NCBI RefSeq assembly: GCF_050908995.1
Contig: NC_135122.1
Span: forward strand, 12,936,501 to 13,000,500
Source: Andrena cerasifolii
Taxonomy: Eukaryota; Arthropoda; Insecta; Hymenoptera; Andrenidae
Length of the DNA stretch: 64,000 nucleotides
Direction: 5' to 3'
This document shows positions 48,749-60,728 of the stretch, piece after piece. The notes beneath the pieces are model-generated. The model made no database searches and was not told the origin of the DNA. It saw only the letters and a list, made by a program, of their open reading frames with translations. Both the position numbers and the translations under genes were made by a program. Within the stretch, counting starts at the first letter, position 1, and every line of letters begins with the position of its first letter.

Positions 48749-49520
48749 GAGCCTAGCGCAGCGGAGATGACGGCAGAGGCGCGGCGGAGGGGGTGGCTGC
48801 CGCGATCGCTAGAGAAGCATCACGCGAACATTTATTATCGACTAAGTATCGTAACGGCGCGGCGTTCACGGGGATAAATCTGAACTTTATTCCATTTGTA
48901 ACGTAACTTTCGCATTTGCAAATCCCTCGCTCGGAATCTCGCGTCCCGAGCATCGTTAGCCCGTGCGCCTCGTCATTTACAACGCTCCGGTCGCGCAGCG
49001 CGTAACCGGCGTAATCGCGGGATATTTATGAGCCGCGGTGCCTCTGCCAGCGCGGAAAACTGAAAGAAATATAATCGAAATCGGTGGGTGCGTATCGCGC
49101 CACGCTGCGGCGATACCTACCGCAAAAGTTTAGACGCTGCGTTAATCTTTTCGCGCAGAATTTCTCATCTGCCTCGTCCTCGATATAGGGGCAGAAAAAG
49201 ATTTGAAATAATCCATTACTTTCCTTCTCGTGCGTTTCCCTCTTCCTTTCCCGTTAATTATCCCCCTCCGCGACGCTGTGTCCCGCCACGCCGGCCGCGT
49301 TGTTCCCGGTATATATAAATGTACATTTTTACGAGGACATTAAATATGATTATGCCGGTTTTTCTTCGTGGCCACAAACACGTCCTCTGCTCCGTGTCTC
49401 CTCTTTTCGACGCTCCTCTCCTTTCTCTCCCGCGGCTCTTTCACTTTTAAAGCAGGGACCCTAAATGTTATAATCTACGTTTTAAAAGTTATGGCATAAG
49501 AATTAATGTTTTTCTTTAAA

Positions 49521-50142
49521 TGATTTTCGTTATGAATAACCATTATCGATGACGGATATCGATTTCGGTTACGAATAACCAATATCTATTGCGGAACTTT
49601 TATTTTGGTAACGGCGTAACCAATATTATATTGCGAGAATTTTTTTTGGTTACGGTATAACTATTGAACTATAGAATATCTGGAATGCAAACACGGTACG
49701 GAAAACCCCGGACTGGCCAGGCCAAACGAGATAGTGGCATTGAATGGGTGTCTATCCTGTATTATACACCATCCTGTAGTAAATGTACTTCTATCCTGTA
49801 GTAAATTTAAGTAGAGGCAGGTATAGACGTGTGTGTAAAAGTGAAACAGCATCCCACGCTGTACAACTGTCTCTTTTCAATAGCGCACCGCGGTTCCTAA
49901 TACCCACAGTTCGCATTCCAGATATTCTATAGTTCAATAGATATACTGTAACCAAAAAAAATTCCCGCAATAGATATTGGTTACATCGTAACCAAAAAAA
50001 ATTCCCGTAATATATATTGGTTGCACCGTAACCAAAAAAAGTTCCCCGTCAACGATAATGGTCATTCGAAACTAAAAAAAAATCTGGTCATCGATAATGG
50101 TTATTCGTAACCGAAAACAATTTCCGGCATCAATAATAGTTA
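49521..50142. mobile_element. Foldback-type element with ~40-bp tandem-unit arms
   Basis: A unique core (49689-49912) is bordered by a perfect 28-bp inverted repeat (49661-49688 and 49913-49940, containing GAATATCTGGAATGC). Outside it each arm is an array of 39-41-bp units: about 3.5 in the left arm and five in the right, with GTAACC or its variant at 49948, 49988, 50028, 50068 and 50107. Most units carry a dyad GGTTAY-N3-GTAACC, for example at about 49979-49993. Long inverted arms built of tandem repeats are known from Foldback and Galileo-type insect elements. No transposase frame is seen. Confidence 0.75.
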
Positions 50143-50420
50143 AGATGAATGTCCCTATTTCTGCTCATTTCGTATTTTTCTTGTCATTATAAACGTCACG
50201 TTTGTACTATAGTTACAAAAAAATAATTCTAAATTATTTGAGCATTTACGCGAGTGTTACACGAGCTTGGGGCTAATCAAAGTGCAGCATCACTTGATTT
50301 TTCGGAAAATTTATGCAGTATTTAATGCAGACTGACTGCTATTTAAATAATAATTAACTTTCTCTCAATGATTTTTTCGAAAAAATTAAAAAAGTAACTG
50401 TTATTTCTGGTCTCTGTTTT
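50143..50420. repeat. Dispersed repeat shared with 4560-4710 and with the end of the 52-kb hairpin
   Basis: 50145-50290 matches 4560-4710 in inverse orientation, including GAGCTTGGGGCTAATCAA. The end (about 50340-50412) resembles the right end of the element at 52021-52450, both containing AATGATTTTTTCGAA-like and TAACTGTTA blocks and ending in GGTCTCT. It joins two repeat families that otherwise occur apart, so it may be a full-length version of an element whose pieces occur elsewhere. Confidence 0.7.
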
Positions 50421-51575
50421 AAAGTATTTCCTTTGCTGACATCGCCGTGCCTTCAGGTGGGGTCCGGAGGCCGAGATTCAAAGCGAAAAGGCGTCGCAAT
50501 ACCGCGACACGATATCTGACAACGTTAGACGCACCTTTGAGTTCCACGTCCGCCACTGTCGAATCGAATAAACCCCCGGGAGTTTCGAAATCTTTCGCTG
50601 AATCGCCTTCGGAAACGTCGCGCAACCGATCAGTGTCCGCGCACCTGCTCATTCTGGTCTCCGTCCCACTGGACGTAGCTTCGCGAGCGGCAACCATAAT
50701 GCCGTGCATCGGCGTGTCCTCTTCGTCCTGTTCCCTCCGTTGTTTCTCCGGTTCGTCCGGATTCCTAGCAGAGTGCTCGCCCGTGCACGGCGCGACGGCG
50801 TTGCACGGTTTACTTAAGGCCCTCCCTATCGAGACGAGTGTTTCTCGGATTAACGTAGACTTTTGTCGTCTTAATTAGCTTACGGGATACGCGGCGGATA
50901 GTGGTGGCGCTCATACCGGGCCCGTTGCTCTAAAAGAGCACCACGACTCACGCCGTCTCGAGGTCATCTTCTCGGTAATCTGCGTGCACTCCTAATGAGC
51001 CCGGCTATAGGAAAACAGCGCTTATGTTAAACTCGGCTCTGGCACGCCGCATACCCTCCCTTTTCTTCGTCTTCTTCTTCTTCTTCTCCTCATTCTCGTT
51101 CCTCTTTTTCTTCTGGACCCAATGCTGCATCTCCTCTTCGACTCCTCGACCTGCTTCTCTCTTTCCCCCGCGTTTCGCCCCTTCGTTCCTTTTTCACGGA
51201 CGCGTCCATGCGCGGCACAGGTAATCGATTTAAATCGAAGGAACGCGGTTATATATAAAAATCGGGGGGTTGGGGGGGGATTAATTCATGCCGTAACGTT
51301 TCGTGGTACGCGATAAATCCGGTGGACTCATCGTGGGACATGGGGATAACCTTGGCATCCCTGGAGCTGAGGGAAAGTATCGCACGCGGGCTTCTAAATG
51401 GATAGATAATCGTCGGTCGTTTAATTAATATTGCCGCGCGTTCCGGAATTCGACGTGGCTCGAAAACTCGCGGCTCCAACCCCTTTGATGTCGCGCGATA
51501 CTTTGGCGAGCCCCACGAGCCACGTTTCACCGCGAGATAACACTTTAATCGGTCGGTGCTTCTTAGCTGGATTTT
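50421..51575. other. GC-rich unique DNA, no gene supported
   Basis: A minus-strand frame (about 50868 to 50419) stays open for about 150 codons and has balanced, charged composition, but has no recognisable domain and ends at the edge of a repeat. A (CTT)n tract lies at 51064-51087. Confidence 0.4.
51064..51087 (+). repeat. (CTT)n-rich tract
   Basis: Imperfect CTT repeat within a longer pyrimidine stretch extending to about 51115. Confidence 0.85.
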
Positions 51576-51581
51576 TAATAC

Positions 51582-52016
51582 TAATAATAATAATAATATT
51601 TATTTACGGGTATTACTCTTTGGTACAGACATGAGTAAATGGTATCGAGTGTACAATTAAAAAGAACATAATATAATTTGGGATTAATTATTGATAACTT
51701 ATATGCTAGGTAGGTATAAGGTCGTCTACTAAGTTAGCTATTGTGCTCTTAAACGTGTATAGGGATCCGGAAAAAAAATCAACCAAAGGTTCAACTTTGT
51801 TAGCAGACATACGTAGTCTATTGATAATAATACCCTTACTGAAAGTTGTTCTGTAAGAATTTAGATGGAAAATGGGAACTTCTCAGTATCCTAGGTGCTA
51901 CATGTAGCTTGTATAGTAACAATATCTTAGTATAATGTATATAATTGTTTAGCACCTTATAAATGAATACCATATCCCATATAACTAAGCTTTAAGATGG
52001 GTTCGTAGTCATGACA
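51582..52016 (-). mobile_element. 5'-truncated non-LTR retrotransposon (3' end only)
   Basis: The minus strand holds a reverse-transcriptase polyprotein C-terminus, a stop codon (51706-51708), a 3' untranslated region and a short (TAA)n-type tail at 51582-51598. The 3' ends of this copy and the one at 38663-39300 are both simple TAA-type repeats, though the proteins differ. The upstream edge is near 52016, where a foldback element begins. Confidence 0.8.
51706..51976 (-). pseudogene. Reverse-transcriptase polyprotein C-terminus, frameshifted
   Basis: The upstream frame reads DMVFIYKVLNNYI, then LHVAPRILRSSHF. After a frame change at about 51850-51880 it reads RTTFSKGIIINRLRMSAN, then FKSTIANLVDDL, and stops. 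The pattern D-x-x-F-x-YK-x-LN, followed by R-x-LR, RT, N and a final FK-x-x-x, is characteristic of the C-terminal region of CR1/Jockey-group non-LTR elements (family knowledge). The frameshift shows it is dead. It is only distantly similar to the fragment at 38952-39300. Confidence 0.78.
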
Positions 52017-52020
52017 GGTT

Positions 52021-52450
52021 CTAGAGACGGTATGTTCGAAAAAAATCATTAAGAAAAAGTTAATTTTTATTCAAATGGAAGGCAATCGGTATTAAATTCT
52101 GCAGAAAATTTTCCAAAAATGAAGTGATTAAAAAATATTAAAAAATATTCCGGAATATTAAGTTTTATTCAAATGGAAGGCAATCGTCATTAAATTCTGC
52201 AGAAAATTTTCGAAAAATGAAGTGATTAAAAAATATTAAAAAATATTCCGGAATATTTTCGAAAAATGAAGTGATTAAAAAATATTAAAAAATATTCCGG
52301 AATATTTTTTAATATTTTTTAATCACTTCATTTTTCGAAAATTTTCTGCAGAATTTAATGACGATTGCCTTTCATTTGAATAAAAATTAACTTTTTCTTA
52401 ATGATTTTTTTCGAACATACTTGAATAATAACTGTTACTTTGGGTCTCTA
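52021..52450. mobile_element. Long near-perfect hairpin with nested internal repeats (foldback-like)
   Basis: Arms of 84 bp at 52030-52113 and 52337-52420 are reverse complements with about three differences; the left begins GTATGTTCGAAAAAAATCAT. Between them a unit containing GAAGTGATTAAAAAATATT is repeated three times in the left half before the central palindrome AATATTCCGGAATATT (about 52300), beyond which it is mirrored. The outer ends AGAGAC and GTCTCT (52024 and 52444) suggest a short terminal repeat. No coding capacity; the high arm identity implies youth or gene conversion. Confidence 0.85.
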
Positions 52451-55400
52451 ACAAGAACGGTGGCACGACAGGTGTATTCCTGAGCGAACATTGACAGCTC
52501 ATCCTACCCCATCTTCACCTAATAACATTACGTATGCCGTACACTACTAACAAAGAAACGAGCGATAACAGCACTTGTATGCATCAATCTCCCGAAGCTC
52601 CAGCGGATATAAAAACTGATTATAACTCCGAGAACTACCTCCCAGGCATACGATCGTACGATCTTTTTTCATCCCCAGGCTGACTAGAATAAGCTTCCAA
52701 ACTTTAACCACTTATTCCAACGACACTCTGTATATTCTCCACTAAAGCAGCCTTTTATTCGGTCTTGTCGTTGCGAGCAATAATGGTATAACACCGCCGC
52801 GCGGGTCTCATTTCGCTCGTCGCCCTGACACCCCCGCCACGCCTCTGAAAACCGAAGTTAGACCCCTGAACACAGCCGAAACTGCGAGAGGGTCGAAGTG
52901 CGGGGAAGGCTCGCGCGCCTTCAGGGTTGCCGCGACGCGGCCTGCGCAACCGACGGAGGCGACGAGGAGAGAGGCTATATCGTCGGTCATAAATAACGAA
53001 AGTAGCAACGGCAGCCCTCTCCCTCTGGCTGCTCGCTCTCCACGCCAACTGCTTTCCAACCCCTCGTCCGCCAGTGCCGTGGAAACGGGTGAAAAACGGC
53101 CTAAGGCCGTCGGGGTTGGACGCCGTTTGCCGGAAATGCCCGCGGCCGAAACATCGTAAGCAGACCGGCGTCCCTGCGAGTGCCACCAGCGGCGTTACTT
53201 CCGTCGCTGGCGCTCGCGTGACCGATTTCCTCCGTTTCTTTCGTCCCCTCCGCGACGGGAATCACCGTGACCCGGAAAGTTTAGGCTGGATCGCGGGACG
53301 CCGGAGGAGGGTTGTTGAGAAGTGATAGACCGCGCGATTTAGCCGAATCGCGAGGAATCCGATGCTATCGCGTACAAGTTACAAGAATGTTGCCGAGCAT
53401 TTTGAAGGCGGCCGAGTGTCTCGGCTCCTTCGCGCGCACATCCTTCTTTCCTCTCTTCGTGGTTCCACCCCAGGCCGACTCGTCGTTTAAACCTTCTTTC
53501 CCCGGTGTTCCCGGCGAACTTTAACGTAATTAATTATAACCACCCGAAACCCGGGGGCTGGAAATATAAATTGCGCAACTTATAGCGCGGGCTGGTGAAT
53601 TTACCGAGCGGATGCTTCTTCTACGGCTAGAGGAGGATCTGGAACCCACCCTTGTCTGCGCGCTTTCGCTTCTCCCGCGACTTCCCCGAAATTCCGCAGG
53701 AGTCGAGCACAACTGGCACGGTGATACGTTGCTCCTTTTGTACCTTCGTAAGTGTACCGGTCAGTTGTCGGTTGGTCGTGAATATTTCTACGGTTCTGGT
53801 AGATCAATTGGCATTAATTGTTCCCCGTTGCGGCCGACCGAACGAAATCGGGTTTCACAATTAGCCCTACTTAGAAATCGAAACAAGGCGATCTCTCGCA
53901 GGGAAGGTGGAACGACAGGGTTTCTAGAGCGCGACTAACACCGCGACGGGAGTTAATTAGCCAGGGGGTTATCTCTGAACAGTAGAGGACGCATACCAAT
54001 CGCACCTTCTTACGAGCGAATTTATCCGGCGGCCCGTTTCCGCGTCCAGCTCAAGGAGTCGTCCTTTTTCCCCCGGTTAAAAAGCCCCGACCGATCGTAT
54101 AGCAGGTTAATTTCACGTGGACCCTTCCCGCGTGACGTTTCGCGCTAATGGATTTTCACCTCTTCACCCCTGCCACTCGTGCCCGAGCGTGAGCACGCGG
54201 GGCCGACTCATCTGGCGTTAATTACACGGAGAATGGCTACGAAACGCTCGGAATGCTCGGATACGTGATAGAATTTATGACGCCTATAGCGTCCCGATAC
54301 CGACTCTCCGGAGGAGAGTCCCTCTCGATCCTTCCTGCCGCGCGGATCACGCAGCGGTGATTTCTGAAAAATCGGCGCAATTAAACGGGGGACGACTGGT
54401 CGGTGATCGGCGCTCGCACGACAATTAGCGAGCCGAACTCCTCTCGGTGTCGTTTTATTCTTCGGAATCGCCGTGTACGCGCGTGGTAAATTCACGCTTC
54501 TTACGATGGGGGCCCGATCGGTACGTTTCTTTAATTACGTTGTCGCTGTCGTTTAATGCACGTGGATATGTACTTATCGAACTAATGTCCACCTATTTTC
54601 GGTCGTTTGGATGCGAAGGGGCTTTTCGGAGGATGAAATGTACTGGGCGAGATATCGGGAGCCAGAGGTGAACCACTTTATGCACTGCTATGCCTGAGGT
54701 GCAATCGATCAAGATACATATCCAGGAACACTGAGGAGCAGACGTTAAAATCAAATGTGGTACACGCCACCTGGATCGATCTTGAGCATCCGAAAAGTGG
54801 TGGGGCACGTTGGTCACGAGCAAGGGGACCAGTCCAGTCGACTCGCGATACTTGGACGATTATATACGCGGCGGTCGCATCGTCGACGGGATCGCGGTTC
54901 CCTGTGCCGCACAAAGCACACGATGTCGGTTATATTACATGTCGGTATAACGTGCGCGTGATTTATGTCGCATGGCGGCGCGCGGCATTAAATGGATCAT
55001 CCGACGTCCGACTACGGTATACGTGCCGGCCAGCAGTCACCTACGTAGAAATCCGCGATTTATAACGCAACGGAGCGAAGGGCAACGCGTATATTCGCGT
55101 CTCCCCGTTTCTATCCCACTTTCCCTTTCCCCCTTTCGCTTTCTCGCTTTCTCGCATCCAGCAGTTCCGCGGCACCGCGCGCTCCTCGCGTTGCTCCGTC
55201 CCCTCTTTTAGACGTACACCCAGGATGGGGGTGTTCGTTGCTCGAGCAGGAAAATAAAATTGTCGACGGAGGCTGTAGGTTCCCTCGAAGCTATTCCATC
55301 GAAAAGGACATGTGTTCACAGGTGTTTCGAGTGTATTACCTAGTTTGATAGCGAAAGGATCGTCCCTCTTCTACTTTAACATCGTTCGTCGATAGCGTTG

Positions 55401-56676
55401 GCTCGCTAAAACGTCACTGCGATAAATTGGACTCCGCGGCAGACAGGCGAACTTCCTAGTTAGGCACTTCGATGGCATGGTCATCGCTGCTCGATTGTAC
55501 ATCAGGATTATCGAGGCTCCAACCGCAGAACTCACTTGCATTGTTTTTCCTTTTAGAAGCATCGCGTCGGCTGTACACGGCGCCAATATCACAGCGTACC
55601 GTGTTTGGATCAATGATTCAACGGTGGAAGTGTGCTCAGCCGGAAATTCTTGATCGCGTCGATAAGATGTTTGTCTGTGGCGACGACGGTGTGAACGCGA
55701 TTGGCTGCGATTTCACGTCGAGGAAGCGACAGGCTAGCGTTAAAGATTCACGACGTCGCGGGTAGCGGACCGGTTGCACCGGGGACGACCTTAACCCTTA
55801 AACGCGCGTACTGTTACCGCTCGGGGAAAACTTGAAACGCACTGGAACAGGTTTCCTGGCAAAGAGGCAGAGAGGAGGTGGCTGCAACAGTGTCACGGTA
55901 CCGAGCAAAGGCGCGGCTAGAAGTTTCATAGACCTCGGACGATTATATTTAGTCGCCTGTGTGACTGACTCCTGGCACGAGAGCTTGGATTTCACCAGGA
56001 GACCAACGTAACGGTACGATATTAGGTTTCTAAAAGACACTGCTTGCCGATCAATCCTGCGATCGCGGCAATATAGTGCACGCATCAACGTGTACACTCT
56101 ATTGCAACTTGGGTAACCTCGCGTAGCATAAGCTACCAGGGACGTAATATCTTCTTCTGAATAGAATCATCCCCCAACGACGGAATTCACCTCGGAGATC
56201 TAAGGTACTGAGAACTACTACTGGAACTCGACTCCGAGAGCGATAAACGTTGGAACATCCAGACCTAATAGACCCATCATCGAGACACAAGCATCCGCGG
56301 CTAATTAAACGGACGCTAGTGGTCCCTTAAGTATCTATTTCAATTACATTCCGTTTGAATTCGATGAAGCGTCGCTGTTACGGAACCGAGGCCAATACAG
56401 GATTACCGAAGGTTTCTCGGCTGAAAAGCAACTAGTTACACGGGGAGCTGGACGCGTGCAGAAGCTGGTATCATAGAGGTCGGTTGACGCGGAGCGATTT
56501 AAAGCCAAGTGCAAGGTTCGAGATCGCTGAAAGTCCCGCGGATCTCGAACAGCCCGGAGTCCCCGGATGACTCTAAGTGCCATGTCGCGGTGGTAAAGCA
56601 AAAGAGGGGCAGCCGGCAGTCGTAGCAGGCTACAGAGAGAGGAGAGAACCGGTTCCTCGGTTAAGAAGGCTCAGTT
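52451..56676. other. GC-rich unique DNA, no gene supported
   Basis: Frames up to about 143 codons (52755-53186, minus) without recognisable domains. TTAACCCTTAAACG at about 55792 resembles a TTAA-element end without a partner. No RNA gene seen. Confidence 0.4.
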
Positions 56677-56701
56677 TCTCTCTCTCTCTCTCTCTCTCTC
56701 T
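56677..56701 (+). repeat. (TC)n microsatellite
   Basis: About twelve TC units in a pyrimidine-rich stretch. Confidence 0.93.
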
Positions 56702-59700
56702 GCACGGCTGCTCTCAGCTCTGCCTGTTCCTGAGCTACCTCGTCCTCCCAGCATCTCCTTTCCTCCCGTCTGGAGCCGCGCTCGATCCGACTCTCCTCTC
56801 AACCGGTGAGGTTACTACAGGCCATCGCCTAAACCAAAGTGAACACCCTCTTTGTCTCTCCTTCCATCCTCCTTCCTCCGTCTTCCTTCCACCCTCTTCC
56901 TCGTCTCCTCCCGCTTGCCAACGCACCCTGTTGCAAGTATACGTATACGTCGCTGCTGGCTGATCTCTCTCGATCTACGCATCGTTCCCGCTCCCTCCCG
57001 TACGCGTTTTCCAACATTTTCTCCAGAGTATTCCGCCGTTATCAATCTCCTGCACGCTGTGTCGCCGCTTTGATCCACTGTTCTAGCTGGTAGAGCCGTT
57101 TATCCTCTCGTTTATGCCGCTCCTCCCACCTGGCTGCAGGTTTCCGTCTTTATTCCTCTTACTGGACACAGCTGCCCCTCTCGGCTGGCCACCGAGCAAG
57201 ATTACGGATCGATCGCGCGTCAACCTGCCTTCCATCGGCTGGCAGCCGATGCACGGCAGAGGCGTCGGATGACTGGATGGATTTCAGCGTCCACGGTTTT
57301 GACCGCTGGGAGCTTCTGGATTCACGTGGATCGTTATTGAATCTTAAGATCGTCGAACCGTTTCGAAGCGAATGCTTGGGGCACGTCTGAAATCAACAGC
57401 GTTACGAGACGTTTAATCCCGAAAAAACGAGGGAGCTGGTTAGGAATTAATGAAAATTCGGATCATTTCGGGGACTAGTCCCACTCTTCGCGATATTTCG
57501 CCTAGAAATGAACGGCGCGCTATATGTACTTTTCCCCGAAGTAGGCTCTATCGCTGTCGAAGATATAGCTGAGCGGGGCCGCGTTCCAATACGTCTAAGG
57601 AAGCGGTAAATCGTCGTCGGCGGTCCTTGTTCAGATGGTCGTCAGGACCCTTTACTCCGTCACCCTTCGTCTCCCAGTTTTTCTTCTTCGCCGCTCACGG
57701 TCTTTCTTTTCCTCCTAAAAAGGCCGAAGGTACGAAACGAGCCAGCCTTCCTCCCCTCTCTCCTTCTCGCTCTCTTTCTTTCTCTCTGTCGTTATTCTCC
57801 GTTCACGTTTCTTCGCTCCGTTCCACCCTGTGTTTCTCACCCCCTTGGGCACGCGGGACAAGACCAGGCCAGCCCAGCCCTTCCCTTGGAAAGCCCGAAG
57901 AAAAACGAATCGCAGGCGAAAGTACCGGAGAATCTCGGCGGAATCTTAAGCGGCCCGTAAAATTCATCTCGAATCGCTTAATTCTCTTTTGGTCGGTGCC
58001 CGACGTCGAACTTTTCCCTGCTTCTCCGCGAGTTTTTGTCGGGTCACAATTAACGCCGTATCGTTCCGTTCTCAGGGGCGGCGGCCGTTCCCCAACCGTA
58101 CCGCCGCTCCGCGGCTATTTTTCTCCTCTCCCACATCCCCACCCTCTGTTCGTCGACGAAAGCCCCGCGTTAAGAGGTGGCGCGTTACAAAAGCTCTCTG
58201 GACTCCGCGGCTCTTATTGTCTCGATACGTACGACTCCCTTCTCTCTTCTCCCTCGGTTTCCGTCGTGCTCCCCGTCTCTTGTGGCCGAGTAAGATGCCA
58301 GAGGTACGCTCTAAGCGCCCCTTTACGCGAGGATATAAATCGTCGAATCCTTAACCGGTTCGAGAAGGGATCCCGCCGTAAGAAACGTCGAAATCCTTCG
58401 CTTTCTTTCTTCTTTTGCTTCTCTCGCCCTCGGGACGCGCCAGAGTCCAGGGAAGAAGGACCGGAAAGAGGAGGGCGGCCGTTCGTTGGATGGTCCTCGA
58501 AAGTGTCGCGCGACTGGTGCTCTCGCGAATCGTTTAAAAACCCCAAATATCAACCCCACCTGCATTAGAGTACAAATTCAACGCTATCTTCGAGTCGACG
58601 AGCTTCCGATCCGCAGAGTAATTAGTAGGATCAATTCTATGCCTCGGAAAGTAATTAATTACGTGGAGGGGAGGGGGCGGGGCACGCGATAGCCAGATGA
58701 AGCAACAGCATGTTCCCAGGACGGGCAATAAATCACAGAAGATTCACCTACTTCGACGCGATCTCCGTGTCGCCGAACCACACATTTCCCCGCTAACGGT
58801 GCGCGCTCCCGTCGCGGCGCTTTCTCACGTCGCAAAATTTCCATACTAGATACACAATACGCCCATAAATCTCGCCCGGATCGCACGCGACGCGCAGATA
58901 GAGCGTGGAGGAAAGAGTTCGCGACCAGCCTCCCGCTCACGCCTCCTCCTCCCCCGGAATTTCGTCGCTCCCATCGATTTTTAGCGTCACGCGAGAATTT
59001 TCTCGGATAGGTGGGACGTGCGCGCAAATTATCGCCGCGAATCCCTTCACGGAGGCACTAAGCCGCGATAGAGCACGCCAACGCCTATGGTGCCAGCTAC
59101 GCGTCCCGGCGTAATATCGATCACCGGCGGACAATTCCTCGCTTCCTTTATCGCTCCAGCTATATTCCCCATCGTTCTCTTAGCACGTCGCACGTGCGCC
59201 TGCAAGATCGAGCGGCACTTTTCTTTTCCGCCATCACCCCACGGAGCCGAAATCCCGGCGATTCTTGACGGCTTTCAAAAACACCGATCCCGCCGCGCCG
59301 TAACAGCCCCCGCGAAGGGCAAGGAACGTCTAGGACGTCGACGACGCCTCGACGCATGCCGTACGCCGCTGGAACGGTGAACCATTCAATATTTTCAAAA
59401 ACCAATTTCGCGTTAGACTGTTTGCCGTGGCGTGCCGTCGCCTGGAACGAGCAGAGAGAAAGGGCGTGCGGTGTCGAACGGGTGGATAGGGTCGCCGGCA
59501 TATCGCGAGCACGTGTGCTTAACCACGTAGAACATATACGGCCGTGTACAAGGGGTGAGTCTGAGTAAACGCCCTGCCAGCGGGGGTGAGCTCCGATATC
59601 GATGTCAGACGCGCGAGACGATTTTCGAGCAGATCGTGATAACTGGATAAATATTAACGTCTCTTCTGCCTCCGATATGCTCTTGCCTTGTGACCAATAT

Positions 59701-60625
59701 CATCCCGGGCTTGCATTTACTCTTGCGTTGACATCTGGTTCCTCATCCTCTCCAAAACATATATACAGGAAAGAAAATTTTACAGAGCTGATTTTGGTGG
59801 TATTTCTTTTTTCCTCTTTTCTCCTTTTCTCTTTGTCTTTATTGTTTTAATATGCGTCCGTTTTTCTACCTCATTTTTGTAATAAATCGTACCAAAGGGT
59901 TGTTTAACCTATCCATTGTAAATTGGGAATCGCGCATCTTTTCGGGCGTTTCTTGGGGCATCGAGGTGATACCATTAACAAGATCGTTTCGCGACGAACC
60001 GCGTCCCCAGTGCATTTAAAATCATCACGCTTCGCGATGAATCGACTCGTCCTCGACGCAAGTCGGGCATCGATAAGAGCGACGCTTGAGCCCGTTCCCC
60101 CTGGCGTTCCTACCTGAGTAAACGGGTGAAAGGAGAAAGAAACGTTGGCGGTGAGGAGGGAAAGCAGAGTGGCCGAATAAAAGATAATTCAGTGGGCGCG
60201 ATGACTCGTTATTTCGTCGCTGGTAGCATCGGAAGCGTCACGATCCGCATCAACCCTCGGCCATTTAAAGCGCCGAGGACCCCGGTGGAAATGCGAGTGC
60301 GCGCGTGCACGCGGGGTCGTTGTTCGTCGTAAGGGCCGTCGCTGGCGTTAGCGTGCCTGGGGACCGTTGTGGGTGCTCCTCGCCTCTCCCTCCATCCACG
60401 TGCCTGCATCCCTCTCCCTTCGCCCCCGCGCCCGTCGAATATTCAATCGGATGCATTACCGAGGCCACGGGGGTGGGTTTCGATGTAATCCTCCGGCGCC
60501 AGCGGGTTTTGCCTCTGTGCGTGCCATAGATGCAGCATCTCGTAGGCGAGACCGTGGGGGTGTTCATCCGTGTGCCTCCGCGTCGCTGTGTGCCCGCTGC
60601 TGGCTGAATAGAAAGCCCGGTGTCG
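56702..60625. other. GC-rich unique DNA, no gene supported
   Basis: A 313-codon plus frame (57627-58568) is rich in Ser, Arg, Pro and Phe from pyrimidine-rich sequence and overlaps long frames on the other strand; no domain recognised. An AT-rich, T-run segment lies at about 59760-59890. Paired hairpins at 57180-57251 are listed separately. Confidence 0.4.
57180..57251. repeat. Two related short hairpins
   Basis: CTCGGCTGGCCACCGAG (57180-57196) and CATCGGCTGGCAGCCGATG (57233-57251) share TCGGCTGGC. The second has perfect 8-bp arms around GGC. They may be a diverged duplication; too short to classify. Confidence 0.55.
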
Positions 60626-60728
60626 GTGCATTCATCGAGCGCTGGCTGCTTTTAGCGCGACACTCACGGGCGAGGCAGCGCGAGAAGCCACCGCGAGGCA
60701 CACTTACGTAATTATTGTCGGCGGTTAT
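60626..60728. repeat. 700-bp-spaced motif array, copy A
   Basis: Contains GTGCATTCATCGA, GGCTGCTTTTAG (60644-60655) and, about 50 bp on, TTACGTAATTATTGTCGG. The same three blocks recur in order in copy B. It differs from B by substitutions and short indels. No flanking terminal repeats. Confidence 0.65.

Larger units (their letters stand above)
47221..49520. other. Unique DNA with one diverged local duplication
   Basis: No gene supported. The longest frame is about 157 codons (47904-48377, minus). The paired segments at 47883-47981 and 48651-48748 are listed separately; the remainder shows no repeat. Confidence 0.4.

Noticed and set aside
49948..50112. Regular ~40-bp repeats as a CRISPR array
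   Set aside because: The context is eukaryotic, there are no unique spacers between identical repeats, and the repeats are mirrored in inverse orientation on the other side of a core.
50419..50868. About 150-codon minus-strand frame with balanced, charged composition
   Set aside because: No recognisable family, start or splice support; frames of this length are expected several times by chance in a window of this size and stop density.
55792..55806. TTAACCCTTAAACG as a TTAA element end
   Set aside because: No partner end found; the motif alone is short enough to be chance.
57627..58568. 313-codon plus-strand frame as a gene
   Set aside because: Its composition is set by pyrimidine-rich DNA (S/R/P/F), long antisense frames overlap it, and no motif is visible.
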